From Verrucomicrobiota bacterium (GTDB lineage: Bacteria > Verrucomicrobiota > Verrucomicrobiia > Opitutales > Opitutaceae), in assembly GCA_003402695.1 (NCBI GenBank), contig QQNC01000009.1, positions 1 through 32,351 of the forward strand: 32,351 nt of DNA, read 5' to 3'. A program made the position numbers and the translations under genes. Under the pieces are notes generated by a model. The model worked only from the letters and a program-made list of their open reading frames with translations. It was not told the DNA's origin and made no database searches. Of this stretch, positions 1-8,104 are shown piece by piece (position 1 is the stretch's first letter; each line of letters opens with the position of its first letter).

Positions 1-34
1 CCGTTCAGAGACTCGGGCTCTCGCGTCCTTGAAA

Positions 35-111
<77 letters not shown>

Positions 112-194
112 ATAACATTTCCCGGCTGATGTCGCCGTGAGGAAGGCGGAGAAAAGGCCGTGCGCCCGGGCACTGCAAACAAAATAATCGGGAC

Positions 195-229
195 AATAAA
201 AAAGGCCCGGGTCACGAGGACCGCGGGCC
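195..229 (-). terminator. Intrinsic terminator downstream of the ExbBD/TonB cluster
   Basis: Minus strand GGCCCGcGGTCctcgtGACCCGGGCC followed by TTTTTTATT. Confidence 0.8.
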
Positions 230-266
230 GGGTAAAATACCGCCGGGGGGGGGGCGGGTTTAACAA

Positions 267-797
267 CTAGGGCTGGGCAAGGGCCGCCGGAGGGCGGGCC
301 AGGGAGCTTTGGGCGGCCTTGGCGGAAATCATCGCGGTAATCCGCTGAATTTCGAGCTCGGCGGTCCGGCGCTTGATTTTGCCCAGTTCGACCTGCTTCG
401 CGAGTTCGAAGGCCTCGCGGTTAATTTTTTCCTTCTCGGTGCGGAGGGTGCTCAACTGGAGCTCAAGCTGGGCGGCCTGCTTGGCGCTGCGGTCGGACTC
501 GGCGTTGGCCTTGGCTGTGGTATCCTTAACCCGCTGGCCCTCGGCTTCCCACTTGGCAACGCGATCAGCTTCCTTCTTGGCTTCGTCGGCGAGGCGCTGA
601 TTGGTGCGTTTCTCGGCATCGGCGCGGGCCGCCGCCTCGATGGCGGCCTTGCGCGCATCCTCTGCGGCCTTTTTGGCCGCGATCTCGGTGGCGCGCTGGC
701 GTTCGCGTTCCTCATGCTTCTTCGTCTCCGAAAGATAAAACACGAGGAAGATGGCCAGCATGCTGCCGACCGAAATGACGTACATCCATTTTTTCAT
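267..797 (-). CDS. Membrane-anchored coiled-coil protein (one N-terminal TM, Ala/Lys/Glu-rich helix)
   Basis: ORF 176 aa; N-terminal hydrophobic segment then long charged helix (KKAAEDARKAAIEAAARADAEKR...); last gene of the ExbBD cluster. Confidence 0.8.
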   Translation of the reverse strand: MKKWMYVISVGSMLAIFLVFYLSETKKHEERERQRATEIAAKKAAEDARKAAIEAAARADAEKRTNQRLADEAKKEADRVAKWEAEGQRVKDTTAKANAESDRSAKQAAQLELQLSTLRTEKEKINREAFELAKQVELGKIKRRTAELEIQRITAMISAKAAQSSLARPPAALAQP

Positions 798-821
798 GGG
801 GAAAAGGGGGGTGGTGGGGGG

Positions 822-1367
822 TTAGGAGTTCTTCTTGGCGGCGGCCGCAGCGGCATCAGCCGCCGCCCGGGCGGCGTCAGCCGCGGCAATCTTGTCCAGA
901 ACCTGGGAAAGGTTCCGGGCGTTCTCCTCGGCCTGTCTCACGTAGACGGCGAGGAAGGCCTGTTCATCGCTGGCCTTCTTTTTGTCATTCTGGAGCTTCG
1001 TAATGGCATCCTTCTCCGTCTGAATGTCCTTCTCGAGATTCTTGACCTGCTCGGCGAGCTTGCGCTGGTCGCGCTCGGCCTTGCCCTGGGCTTCCACGGC
1101 GTTGGCGCGGTCATCGTGATCCTTCTTGTCTTTGGCCTCCTTGGCGGCGCGCTCAGCCTTGCGCTTCTCCTGGGAGGCGAGGGCTTCGCGGATGGCCTGC
1201 TCATTGGCCTTGGCCTGGGCGCGGAGTTTGTCCTCCTTTTTTTGTTTTTCCTTGGCGACACGCTGGGCTTCCCGGGCCTCGAGGCCCTTGCTGAAATTCC
1301 AGTAGATCGCGCTGAAAATGATCAGGCCGACAAGCGGTGCGAGGAAGTAAGCGTATTTCTTCTTCAT
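822..1367 (-). CDS. Membrane-anchored coiled-coil protein, similar architecture to the 267..797 product
   Basis: ORF 181 aa; MKKKYAYFLAPLVGLIIFSAIYW TM segment then Lys/Glu/Ala coiled coil. Confidence 0.8.
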   Translation of the reverse strand: MKKKYAYFLAPLVGLIIFSAIYWNFSKGLEAREAQRVAKEKQKKEDKLRAQAKANEQAIREALASQEKRKAERAAKEAKDKKDHDDRANAVEAQGKAERDQRKLAEQVKNLEKDIQTEKDAITKLQNDKKKASDEQAFLAVYVRQAEENARNLSQVLDKIAAADAARAAADAAAAAAKKNS

Positions 1368-1388
1368 GATGGTAAAGGGACAGGAGGA

Positions 1389-2795
1389 TTAATGGGTGCG
1401 AAGTCCGGCCTTGAGCAGTTCACGTTCCTTGAGGGCGTCTTCAATGGCCTGTTTGAGGCGCGGAAGCTGGGATTCTTTTTCGGAGCCGGGCGAGGCGATG
1501 GCCTTGTCGACGGCGATCTGGGCCTCATCGAATTTGGTCAATTCGTAGGCGACGTAGGCTTGGAAATTGTAGACGGTGTAGGGCTTGTCCAAATGACCCT
1601 TGGCCACGGCGGAGACGAGGCTCTGGTAGGCCTCCTGCGGCTTTTCCAGCGAGTAATAGATCTGGGCGACCTGATAATCGATCTGGCCGGACTTCGGGAA
1701 GTGCTTGGCGGCTTCCTTCAGCGCCTCGATAGCCTGAAAGGGCTTGTCGACCTGCTGGTAGGAATAAGCGAGTAGCTCCCAGTTGGACTGGAGGGATTCG
1801 ATGGACCCTTTCTTCAGGCCGTTGTGGAGTAACTCGGTGGCTTTCCCGAACTGACCGACGTTGAAATACAGGCCGACGAGCGTGTAATTGTCCTTCGGCG
1901 TCCGCATGAAGCCGAGGGCCTGGGCCCGCTCGATCGTGAGCACCGCGCGGATGTTGTTTTCGCGGCCCTTTTCCTCGTCCTTGTCGAAGGCGAGATTCAG
2001 GTAGATCGGAACCAGCTGCGACCAGTACTCCTTCTTGGCGGGGTATTGCTTGACCATCAGCTCGAGCACCTCGGCGGAGCGGGAGAAATCCCCCTCCTGC
2101 TGGAGCGACGCGAGGTACAGCACATAAAAATTCTCTTTCGGGTGATCGATGGTCTGCAGGCACTTCTCGATCTCGGACTGACACTCCTTCATCAGCTTGA
2201 GATCCGTCACAGCGGGGTTGAGCACCGCCCGATTGTAGAGCATGTTCACATAGAACAGCATGACTTCCTGACGCTGCGGATCCTGGGCGGGTGCGGTCGT
2301 ATGCGTGAGCCAGCGTTTGGCGTAGTCCGTCGCCTTGCTCAGGTATTGTTGCTGCAACGCAATGGACTTCAAGGTGCTCGAATCCTGTCCGTACATGTAG
2401 GCGATGTAGTAGACCAGTTCCTGGGCTTCCTTGTCCTCAAAGTAGTTGTAGCTGTCCGAGAGACGCAGGGCCGTCTCCATGGCTTGAAGCGCCTTGGGGT
2501 AATCGCCCTTCTGCATGTAAATCTTGGAGAGGACCTCATCCAGCACCGCCGTGTCGTAGCTGGTGGGGCTCACGTTGGGTAACAGGGATGAGAGCAGGCT
2601 GATCGCGCCCTCCAAGTTCTTGGCGTCCATCAGGTCCTTGACCTTGCCGAGTGCCTCGGAGGTCGGCGGCTCAAGCTGGGCGTGTTCATCGACCGCGCGG
2701 AGGGCGGGTGTCACGGCCCCGACGCAGGCGAGGGCCGCACCCGTCAGGAGCAGGCGGTGCAGGCGGGAAAGGGAAGAGGAGGGCACGTCGGTCAC
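1389..2795 (-). CDS. TPR-repeat protein with N-terminal signal/anchor
   Basis: ORF 468 aa; repeated TPR-like segments (e.g. KIYMQKGDYPKALQAMETALRLSD, LVGLYFNVGQFGKATELLHNGLKKG); hydrophobic N-terminus. Confidence 0.85.
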   Translation of the reverse strand: MTDVPSSSLSRLHRLLLTGAALACVGAVTPALRAVDEHAQLEPPTSEALGKVKDLMDAKNLEGAISLLSSLLPNVSPTSYDTAVLDEVLSKIYMQKGDYPKALQAMETALRLSDSYNYFEDKEAQELVYYIAYMYGQDSSTLKSIALQQQYLSKATDYAKRWLTHTTAPAQDPQRQEVMLFYVNMLYNRAVLNPAVTDLKLMKECQSEIEKCLQTIDHPKENFYVLYLASLQQEGDFSRSAEVLELMVKQYPAKKEYWSQLVPIYLNLAFDKDEEKGRENNIRAVLTIERAQALGFMRTPKDNYTLVGLYFNVGQFGKATELLHNGLKKGSIESLQSNWELLAYSYQQVDKPFQAIEALKEAAKHFPKSGQIDYQVAQIYYSLEKPQEAYQSLVSAVAKGHLDKPYTVYNFQAYVAYELTKFDEAQIAVDKAIASPGSEKESQLPRLKQAIEDALKERELLKAGLRTH

Positions 2796-2802
2796 GGAGG
2801 GA

Positions 2803-3450
2803 TTAATTATCGGTCAGGGTAAAGCCGACGGGCACCTGCATGTGGGTGTTGACCGCACGGCCACCGCGTTTGCCGGGGCGAAATTTCCACTTGCTCACCG
2901 CCTGGATGGCGGCGGATTCAAACTCACGCGCAGTGGAGCGGGCGGCGTAGGCGTTGCGGACGTCACCGGTGTCGGTGACGATGAAATCAACCACCACCTC
3001 GCCCGTCACGCCGGCGCGGCGCATTTCAAACGGATATTGCGGGGAAGGCTGGAATTTCGGGGAGGGGATCTGGTCGAGCTTGGAGATGTCAAACACCACG
3101 ATGCCCTTGCCGAGACCGTGGTTGCCCTGCGGGATGACAATGGCGCCCTGCATCGGCTTGAGTCCCTCGGGCGGGGGCGGCTGGATTGGCTGGACGAAGG
3201 AATCGACCTGCACGAGCTGCGGCATGTCCTGCTGCATCGGAGGAGCGATATCCAGCGGGGTGGGCGCCTCGTCCGACTCCACTTTCTCCGGCTCATCGGG
3301 CTCAATCTTGGGCATTTCCAGCTGGATGACCTTTTCCTCGACGACTTTCTGGGCCTTTTCAGGACCGTGTCTGAGGGCCTGGCCAATCCAAGCCACGCTG
3401 CCGTGGACGGCGAGGGAAACGATAAGGCCGATGATTAAATCGCGACGCAT
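2803..3450 (-). CDS. tonB: TonB family energy transducer
   Basis: N-terminal TM MRRDLIIGLIVSLAVHGSVAWIG, Pro/Glu-rich linker, TonB C-terminal domain YPFEMRRAGVTGEVVVDFIVTDTGDV...KWKFRPGKRGG. ATG at 3450 preferred because the longer ORF (to 3615) runs into exbD. Confidence 0.9.
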   Translation of the reverse strand: MRRDLIIGLIVSLAVHGSVAWIGQALRHGPEKAQKVVEEKVIQLEMPKIEPDEPEKVESDEAPTPLDIAPPMQQDMPQLVQVDSFVQPIQPPPPEGLKPMQGAIVIPQGNHGLGKGIVVFDISKLDQIPSPKFQPSPQYPFEMRRAGVTGEVVVDFIVTDTGDVRNAYAARSTAREFESAAIQAVSKWKFRPGKRGGRAVNTHMQVPVGFTLTDN

Positions 3451-3472
3451 GATGGTGGGGGCGGGTCGTGGT

Positions 3473-3901
3473 TTAGCGGCCGGTGGGGCGGGTGCGGCCG
3501 GTCTCCACGGAAACCTGCTGGATGCCGGCCTTGCGAATTTCATCGAGGGCGCGGACCGTAATGCCGAACTTGGCGCGATCGTCACCGGTGATGAGCACGC
3601 GCGGCGTGGAAACACGTTTCTTCAGCTCCTCGAGCTTGGGCGTGATTTCCTCAAGCTGGATGATTTCCCGGTTCCAATAGCAGGTGCCCTGGTCGGAAAT
3701 CTGCAGGGTGACCATGTCGTCATCCGGCGGCGCGTTGTTGGTGGTGGGCACCGGCAAGTTCACCGGGATGGAGGCAATCCGGTTCAGCGAGAGCGTGAAG
3801 AGCACGAAGGTCGCCAGCAGGAAGAAGATGACATCGATCAGCGGGATGATCTCGATGCGCGCCTTCTTTTTGCCTTCTTCGACTTTGGTGGAACCGGCCA
3901 T
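3473..3901 (-). CDS. exbD: ExbD/TolR family biopolymer transport protein
   Basis: 142 aa; TM with conserved Asp (IEIIPLIDVIFFLLATFVLF) and small periplasmic domain. Confidence 0.92.
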   Translation of the reverse strand: MAGSTKVEEGKKKARIEIIPLIDVIFFLLATFVLFTLSLNRIASIPVNLPVPTTNNAPPDDDMVTLQISDQGTCYWNREIIQLEEITPKLEELKKRVSTPRVLITGDDRAKFGITVRALDEIRKAGIQQVSVETGRTRPTGR

Positions 3902-3956
3902 GATGGGATAAAATTAGCGGAAAAGAATGAGGGAGGAAGGCAGCCGGTGGAGGGGC

Positions 3957-4391
3957 TTATTTGCCCTGCGGCTTGACGTGGGTCTCGATGAAAACCTTGG
4001 CGGCCCCGGATTTGCGGACTTCATCGATGGCATAGCCAAACACCGAGCTGAAGGAGGCATTTTCGTCGCCATTGATGAGGATGCGGCCCTCGGGGTTCTC
4101 CGCGTGGAAGATCCGCAGCCGCGTGATGAATTCATCAAGCGAAACGGGATCCTTGTCCCAGGCGATGGTGCCCTCCGCGGTGACACTGACCGTATGGGTG
4201 CCCGCCGGATCGCGCGTCACGCCGGTTTCGGAGAGTGGCACGACGATGCCCGGGAGACCGTTGGATTTGTTCAACGACAGCGTGAACAAAACGAACGTAG
4301 CGAGCAGGAAGAAAATCACATCGATCAACGGAATGATTTCGATGCGGGCGGATTTTTTGCCGCCTTTACTGCCGCCAGATGAGCCTGCCAT
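3957..4391 (-). CDS. exbD: ExbD/TolR family biopolymer transport protein (second copy)
   Basis: 144 aa; identical TM block ARIEIIPLIDVIFFLLATFVLFTLSLN; periplasmic domain diverged from the other copy. Confidence 0.92.
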   Translation of the reverse strand: MAGSSGGSKGGKKSARIEIIPLIDVIFFLLATFVLFTLSLNKSNGLPGIVVPLSETGVTRDPAGTHTVSVTAEGTIAWDKDPVSLDEFITRLRIFHAENPEGRILINGDENASFSSVFGYAIDEVRKSGAAKVFIETHVKPQGK

Positions 4392-4444
4392 GATGGGTGT
4401 GAGCTAGGGGGAAAACGTGCGTGACGCGGTTTTCTTAGGAGGAA

Positions 4445-5131
4445 TCAGCGGGCGAAGGGGGCGGTCGTCTCGGACTTCTTGATGAGCAGCTCGAGCGCGT
4501 TGGAGGCGTCGGCGATCTCATGCTTCGCTTCCTCGGTCCGGGCGTTCAGGTAATTGTAGGGCAGCAAGCAGGTGACGGCGATGAACAGACCGCACATCGT
4601 GGCGATGAGGGCTTCAGCGACACCGCCGGTGATGGCGTTGGCCGCCGCACCGATATCGCCGCCGCCGAGGGCGCCGAAGGTGCGCATCATGCCGGTCACG
4701 GTGCCGAGCAGACCGAGCAGAGGGGCGGCCGTGATGCAGGTGTCGAGTGTCGCCATGCCCTGGGTGAAGCGCGCCAGTTCCTGGGAGGAGGCGCGGACGA
4801 AAGCGTTGGAGAGCGAGAACTCCTTGTTGGTCAGGGAGTAAACGAGGATACGAGCGACGAAGTCATTGCTCTTCTTGCCGAGCGCGACGGCGCCCTCGAT
4901 GTCACGGTGCTCCACGGACTCGAGCATCTTCTGCACGACTTCCGGCTCCCGGCTCCCGTTTTCCCGGAAAATGAAGAGCAGGCGCTCGACGATCACGGTG
5001 ATGGCGACGAACGAGAGGAGCAGGATCGGCCACATGATTTCATGGCCGGCGGCGAAAAGGTCCATCGGCGACATCGGGCTGCCGTCGGGGTTCGTGAGGA
5101 GGAACGCGAGGGGGAGACTGTGGGTGATCAT
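4445..5131 (-). CDS. exbB: MotA/TolQ/ExbB proton channel family protein
   Basis: 228 aa; ExbB signature LDTCITAAPLLGLLGTVTGMMRTFGAL...GGVAEALIATMCGLFIAV. Confidence 0.92.
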   Translation of the reverse strand: MITHSLPLAFLLTNPDGSPMSPMDLFAAGHEIMWPILLLSFVAITVIVERLLFIFRENGSREPEVVQKMLESVEHRDIEGAVALGKKSNDFVARILVYSLTNKEFSLSNAFVRASSQELARFTQGMATLDTCITAAPLLGLLGTVTGMMRTFGALGGGDIGAAANAITGGVAEALIATMCGLFIAVTCLLPYNYLNARTEEAKHEIADASNALELLIKKSETTAPFAR

Positions 5132-5404
5132 AGGGAAGAAAGTAGGGATTAAGACGGGGGTGTGGGTTAGGTTGGTGAGTAGGAAAAGTGAGGGAAAGAC
5201 CCAGGTTGGCGGCTGGAGCGAATCGCGTCCAGACGTGGGTTTAACTCATTTCATCGCGGCTACAGTAGAAACCCAAGCCAAGGGAAACTTCACCTCGGTG
5301 TTCTGGGCGATATGCACATGCGACCAGGATTTTCTGGGGGATGGCAGTGGGGTTCAACATGGGCCTAAGCAAGAATTTCAGGGGTGAAAACGAGCGGGAA
5401 AACG

Positions 5405-5433
5405 ACTAGGGGTTATCAAAACTTGGCTGTCAA
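5405..5433 (-). promoter_or_regulatory. Candidate promoter for the exbB cluster
   Basis: Minus strand TTGACA (5433-5428) followed after about 17 nt by a weak CCTAGT; -10 poorly conserved. Confidence 0.25.
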
Positions 5434-5479
5434 CTTTCTTTGTCGGTGAAAAGAATTCAGGGCCTTGTGGCGGTGAAAA

Positions 5480-5553
5480 TGGCTGCCCGACTAGGAGTCG
5501 AACCTAGACAAAACGAGTCAGAGTCGTTTGTGCTACCATTACACAATCGGGCA
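5480..5553 (-). tRNA. tRNA-Gln (CTG anticodon)
   Basis: Reverse complement TGCCCGATTGTGTAATGGTAGCACAAACGACTCTGACTCGTTTTGTCTAGGTTCGACTCCTAGTCGGGCAGCCA; loop CTCTGAC; encoded CCA. Confidence 0.93.
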
Positions 5554-5600
5554 GTGGAAAATTGTGGCGCGACGCGAAAACCGGCGGAGGAAACCCGGAA

Positions 5601-5675
5601 TGGAGCCGGCGATGGGATTCGAACCCGCAACCGCCTGTTTACAAAACAGGTGCTCTACCGTTGAGCTACGCCGGC
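5601..5675 (-). tRNA. tRNA-Thr (TGT anticodon)
   Basis: Reverse complement GCCGGCGTAGCTCAACGGTAGAGCACCTGTTTTGTAAACAGGCGGTTGCGGGTTCGAATCCCATCGCCGGCTCCA. Confidence 0.95.
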
Positions 5676-5727
5676 GCGAAAAAAAATCGCGCGTTTGCCA
5701 TGGATAACTGGGAAAAAACAAAAAAGA

Positions 5728-5802
<75 letters not shown>

Positions 5803-5882
5803 AAACCGAAGGGCGAAAAACTCATGAACCCACAGGTGAAGTCAACAGTGATTTCGGTCGCTGCCTAGCGGCCGATTTTGCG

Positions 5883-7303
5883 ATGGCGTCCCCGGGCCCC
5901 GTTCGGCGCTGCTGTCCGGCCAATTGTCCCGGGTCGTCATCCTGCGGATGTTTCCGGGGCCCGGGCTTTCGTTTCCATGATTTCCGTCCGTGGCTTTATT
6001 TTTTGTCCGGGCTGTTGCTTGCCCGCTTCGCGGGCGCCGAGTCGGTTCCTGTCAATGTTGCGCCAGTCGTGGTGAGGCGCGACATGGTGATCGCGGGTCA
6101 CCCGCAGGCGGCGGAAGCCGGCCTGGCGGTGCTCCGGTCCGGCGGCAATCCCATCGACGCCATCGCCACATCCCTCTCGCTCGGGGTGGCGGAGCCCCTA
6201 TGCCTTGGGCCTGGGCGGCAAACGCGTGCTCCTCTATTACTAAGTCGATAGCGGGCGGTTCCATGTGGTGGAGACGTTGGATGCCTCGGGTGCGATCAAT
6301 GGGCCGGCTTATTTGCAACGTCCCTAGGTCGCCCGCAGCTATGGTTACAGTGCCGTGGGCGTGCCCGGCTTGGCGGCGGGTTTGTGGACGGCCCATCAAA
6401 AGTGGGGCTCGAAATCCTGGGCCAAGGAAGTGGAGCCGGCCATCACGTTGGCGCAGGTTGGCTTCCGGGTCCTGCCGAAATCGCGCGACCTCTTTGAAGA
6501 GCAGCACAAGAAGATTCGCCGGGGGGATGCGGAGATTGCCCGCCTCTATCTGCCGGTGGGCGCGCCTCTCGCCTCCGGGCTGCTCCGGCTGAATTCCAAC
6601 CTGGCCCGGACGCTGACGCTCCTCGCGCAGCAAGGCCGGGATGGGTTTACCACGGGCGGGGGAGCCATTACGCTGGATGACCTAGCGGGCTATACGGCGC
6701 ACCTGTCTGAGACTGGCGGGATTGATTTTCGCCACTATCGGATTGAGCGCGCCCCGCCGCCCGCCAGCGGAGCGGCGATGTTCATGCCGGCGCGCAAGGT
6801 GCTCGAGGAAGAGGTCATTGGCCCGGCCTCTTGCGCACGGCGGACAATCTCGACCGGATCTGCCGGGTGTGGCGCGTGGTTGAATCGGAGGACTGCCGGG
6901 CCGTCGGCCGCGCAGCGCGATCGCGCCAACGCTGGTCCTGCTCCGGGGCCAGCCCATCTTGGCGCTGGGCGTGCCCGGGGCCGCCCGCATCCACACTACG
7001 ATGCTCCAGGTCCGCCTCGACGAACTCGTGCTCAACCGCCGCCTGAGCGATGTCATTGGGGACACGCGGTTCACTTCATGATGCCCTGGAAAGAGGGGGA
7101 GGCCTTCACTTTTGAGGCCGAACAGTCCTTTCCGGCTATCCAGACGGACCTGTGGTGGTCAGTGGGCTGGAAAATCGACCTGTCCGAGCCTGACCGGCCG
7201 CGGCCGGCATTTTGGCGGCATCAACGTCTTTGATCTGCCGCCGGACGGCAACATGACCGGTTATGCCGACCCCCGCCGGACGAATACCGCGGTCGGATAC
7301 TAA
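5883..7303 (+). pseudogene. Gamma-glutamyltransferase (GGT) pseudogene: frameshifts, in-frame stops, internal deletion
   Basis: GGT-like pieces in different frames: VVVRRDMVIAGHPQAAEAGLAVLRSGGNPIDAIATSLSLGVAEP; SAVGVPGLAAGLWTAHQKWGSKSW; DLAGYTAHLSE...RAPPPASGA; PTLVLLRGQPILALGVPGAARIHTTMLQVRLDELVLNRRLSDVIGDTRF; FGGINVFDLPPDGNMTGYADPRRTNTAVGY. Stops TAA 6241, TAG 6325 and TGA 7079 in the homologous frames. The 5' boundary is uncertain. Confidence 0.9.
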
Positions 7304-7354
7304 GTTTACCCTTTACAGGAGGGGCCGGCTTCTCTGTTTTCGACCACTCTTTCC

Positions 7355-7549
7355 ATGCAAAAGACCAAAAAGTCCGTCGCCAAGCGCTTCAAGCTGTCCG
7401 CCAAGGGCAAGCTCATCCGGCGCACGCCTGGTTTTCGCCACCTGCTGGCCGCAAAAAGCACGAAGCAAAAGCGCCGTGCCTCCCGCGACAAGCTCGTTGC
7501 CGAGGGCCATGCCAAGCCGCTTCTGCGCTGCCTGCCGTTCGGTCTCTGA
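7355..7549 (+). CDS. rpmI: 50S ribosomal protein L35 (bL35)
   Basis: 64 aa; KTKKSVAKRFKLSAKGKLIRRTPGFRHLLAAKSTKQKR; directly upstream of L20. Confidence 0.95.
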   Translation: MQKTKKSVAKRFKLSAKGKLIRRTPGFRHLLAAKSTKQKRRASRDKLVAEGHAKPLLRCLPFGL

Positions 7550-7636
7550 CCCCGGCTGAAGCGCATCCCTTCGCCTGGCGGGTGAAATCCTAAGCCGACC
7601 CGCCGGCGATCAACCTAATCCAAAAAATACACCAAC

Positions 7637-8017
7637 ATGGCTCGTGCAACAAACTCCGCTGCTTCCCGCAAGCGACACAAGAAAACGCTGAAATACGCCA
7701 AGGGCTATTTCGGCAATAAATCCAAGCTCTTCCGCTACGCGAAAGAAGCCGTCCAGCACGCCTGGCAGTACGCCTACATCGCGCGCCGCAAGAAGAAGGG
7801 TGACCGCCGCGGTCTCTGGATCGTGCGCCTCAACGCTGCCTGCCGCGCCGCCGGCATTTCCTACAGCCGCTTCATGGAGGGCCTCAAGGCCGCCAACGTC
7901 GGCCTCGACCGGAAAATCCTGTCGGACATCGCGATTCGCGACGAAGTGGCCTTTAACGCCCTGGTCAAACAAGCCCAGGACGCGTTGAAGACCAAGGCCG
8001 CGACTGCCAAGGCCTAA
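7637..8017 (+). CDS. rplT: 50S ribosomal protein L20 (bL20)
   Basis: 126 aa; ARATNSAASRKRHKKTLKYAKGYFGNKSKLFRYAKEAVQHAWQYAYIARRKKKGDRRGLWIVRLNAA. Confidence 0.97.
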   Translation: MARATNSAASRKRHKKTLKYAKGYFGNKSKLFRYAKEAVQHAWQYAYIARRKKKGDRRGLWIVRLNAACRAAGISYSRFMEGLKAANVGLDRKILSDIAIRDEVAFNALVKQAQDALKTKAATAKA

Positions 8018-8060
8018 ATTCTGACTAACGCGAGCCGGGCCGGCTCGCCTCCCTGTCTCT

Positions 8061-8104
8061 CCGGAGGACGGGCCTCACCCGAGGTTCCGTCCTCTTTGTT
8101 TTTC
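8061..8104 (+). terminator. Hairpin plus U-tract between rplT and pheS (intrinsic terminator or attenuator)
   Basis: GAGGACGG-gcctcacccgaggtt-CCGTCCTC followed by TTTGTTTTTC. Confidence 0.65.

Noticed and set aside
796-828. G-quadruplex in GGGGAAAAGGGGGGTGGTGGGGGG
   Set aside because: Only three runs of three or more G are present; a three-tetrad quadruplex would need a fourth.
309-1775. 488-aa plus-strand ORF antisense to the coiled-coil and TPR genes
   Set aside because: Low-complexity Gly/Leu-rich translation is the mirror of Ala/Lys/Glu coiled-coil codons; minus-strand genes have clear domain features.
3473-4391. Recent gene conversion between the two exbD genes
   Set aside because: The identical 27-aa block is encoded by different synonymous codons, so purifying selection explains it better.
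5883-7303. Programmed frameshifting producing functional GGT
   Set aside because: Multiple frame changes, three in-frame stops and apparent loss of the catalytic segment indicate a pseudogene.
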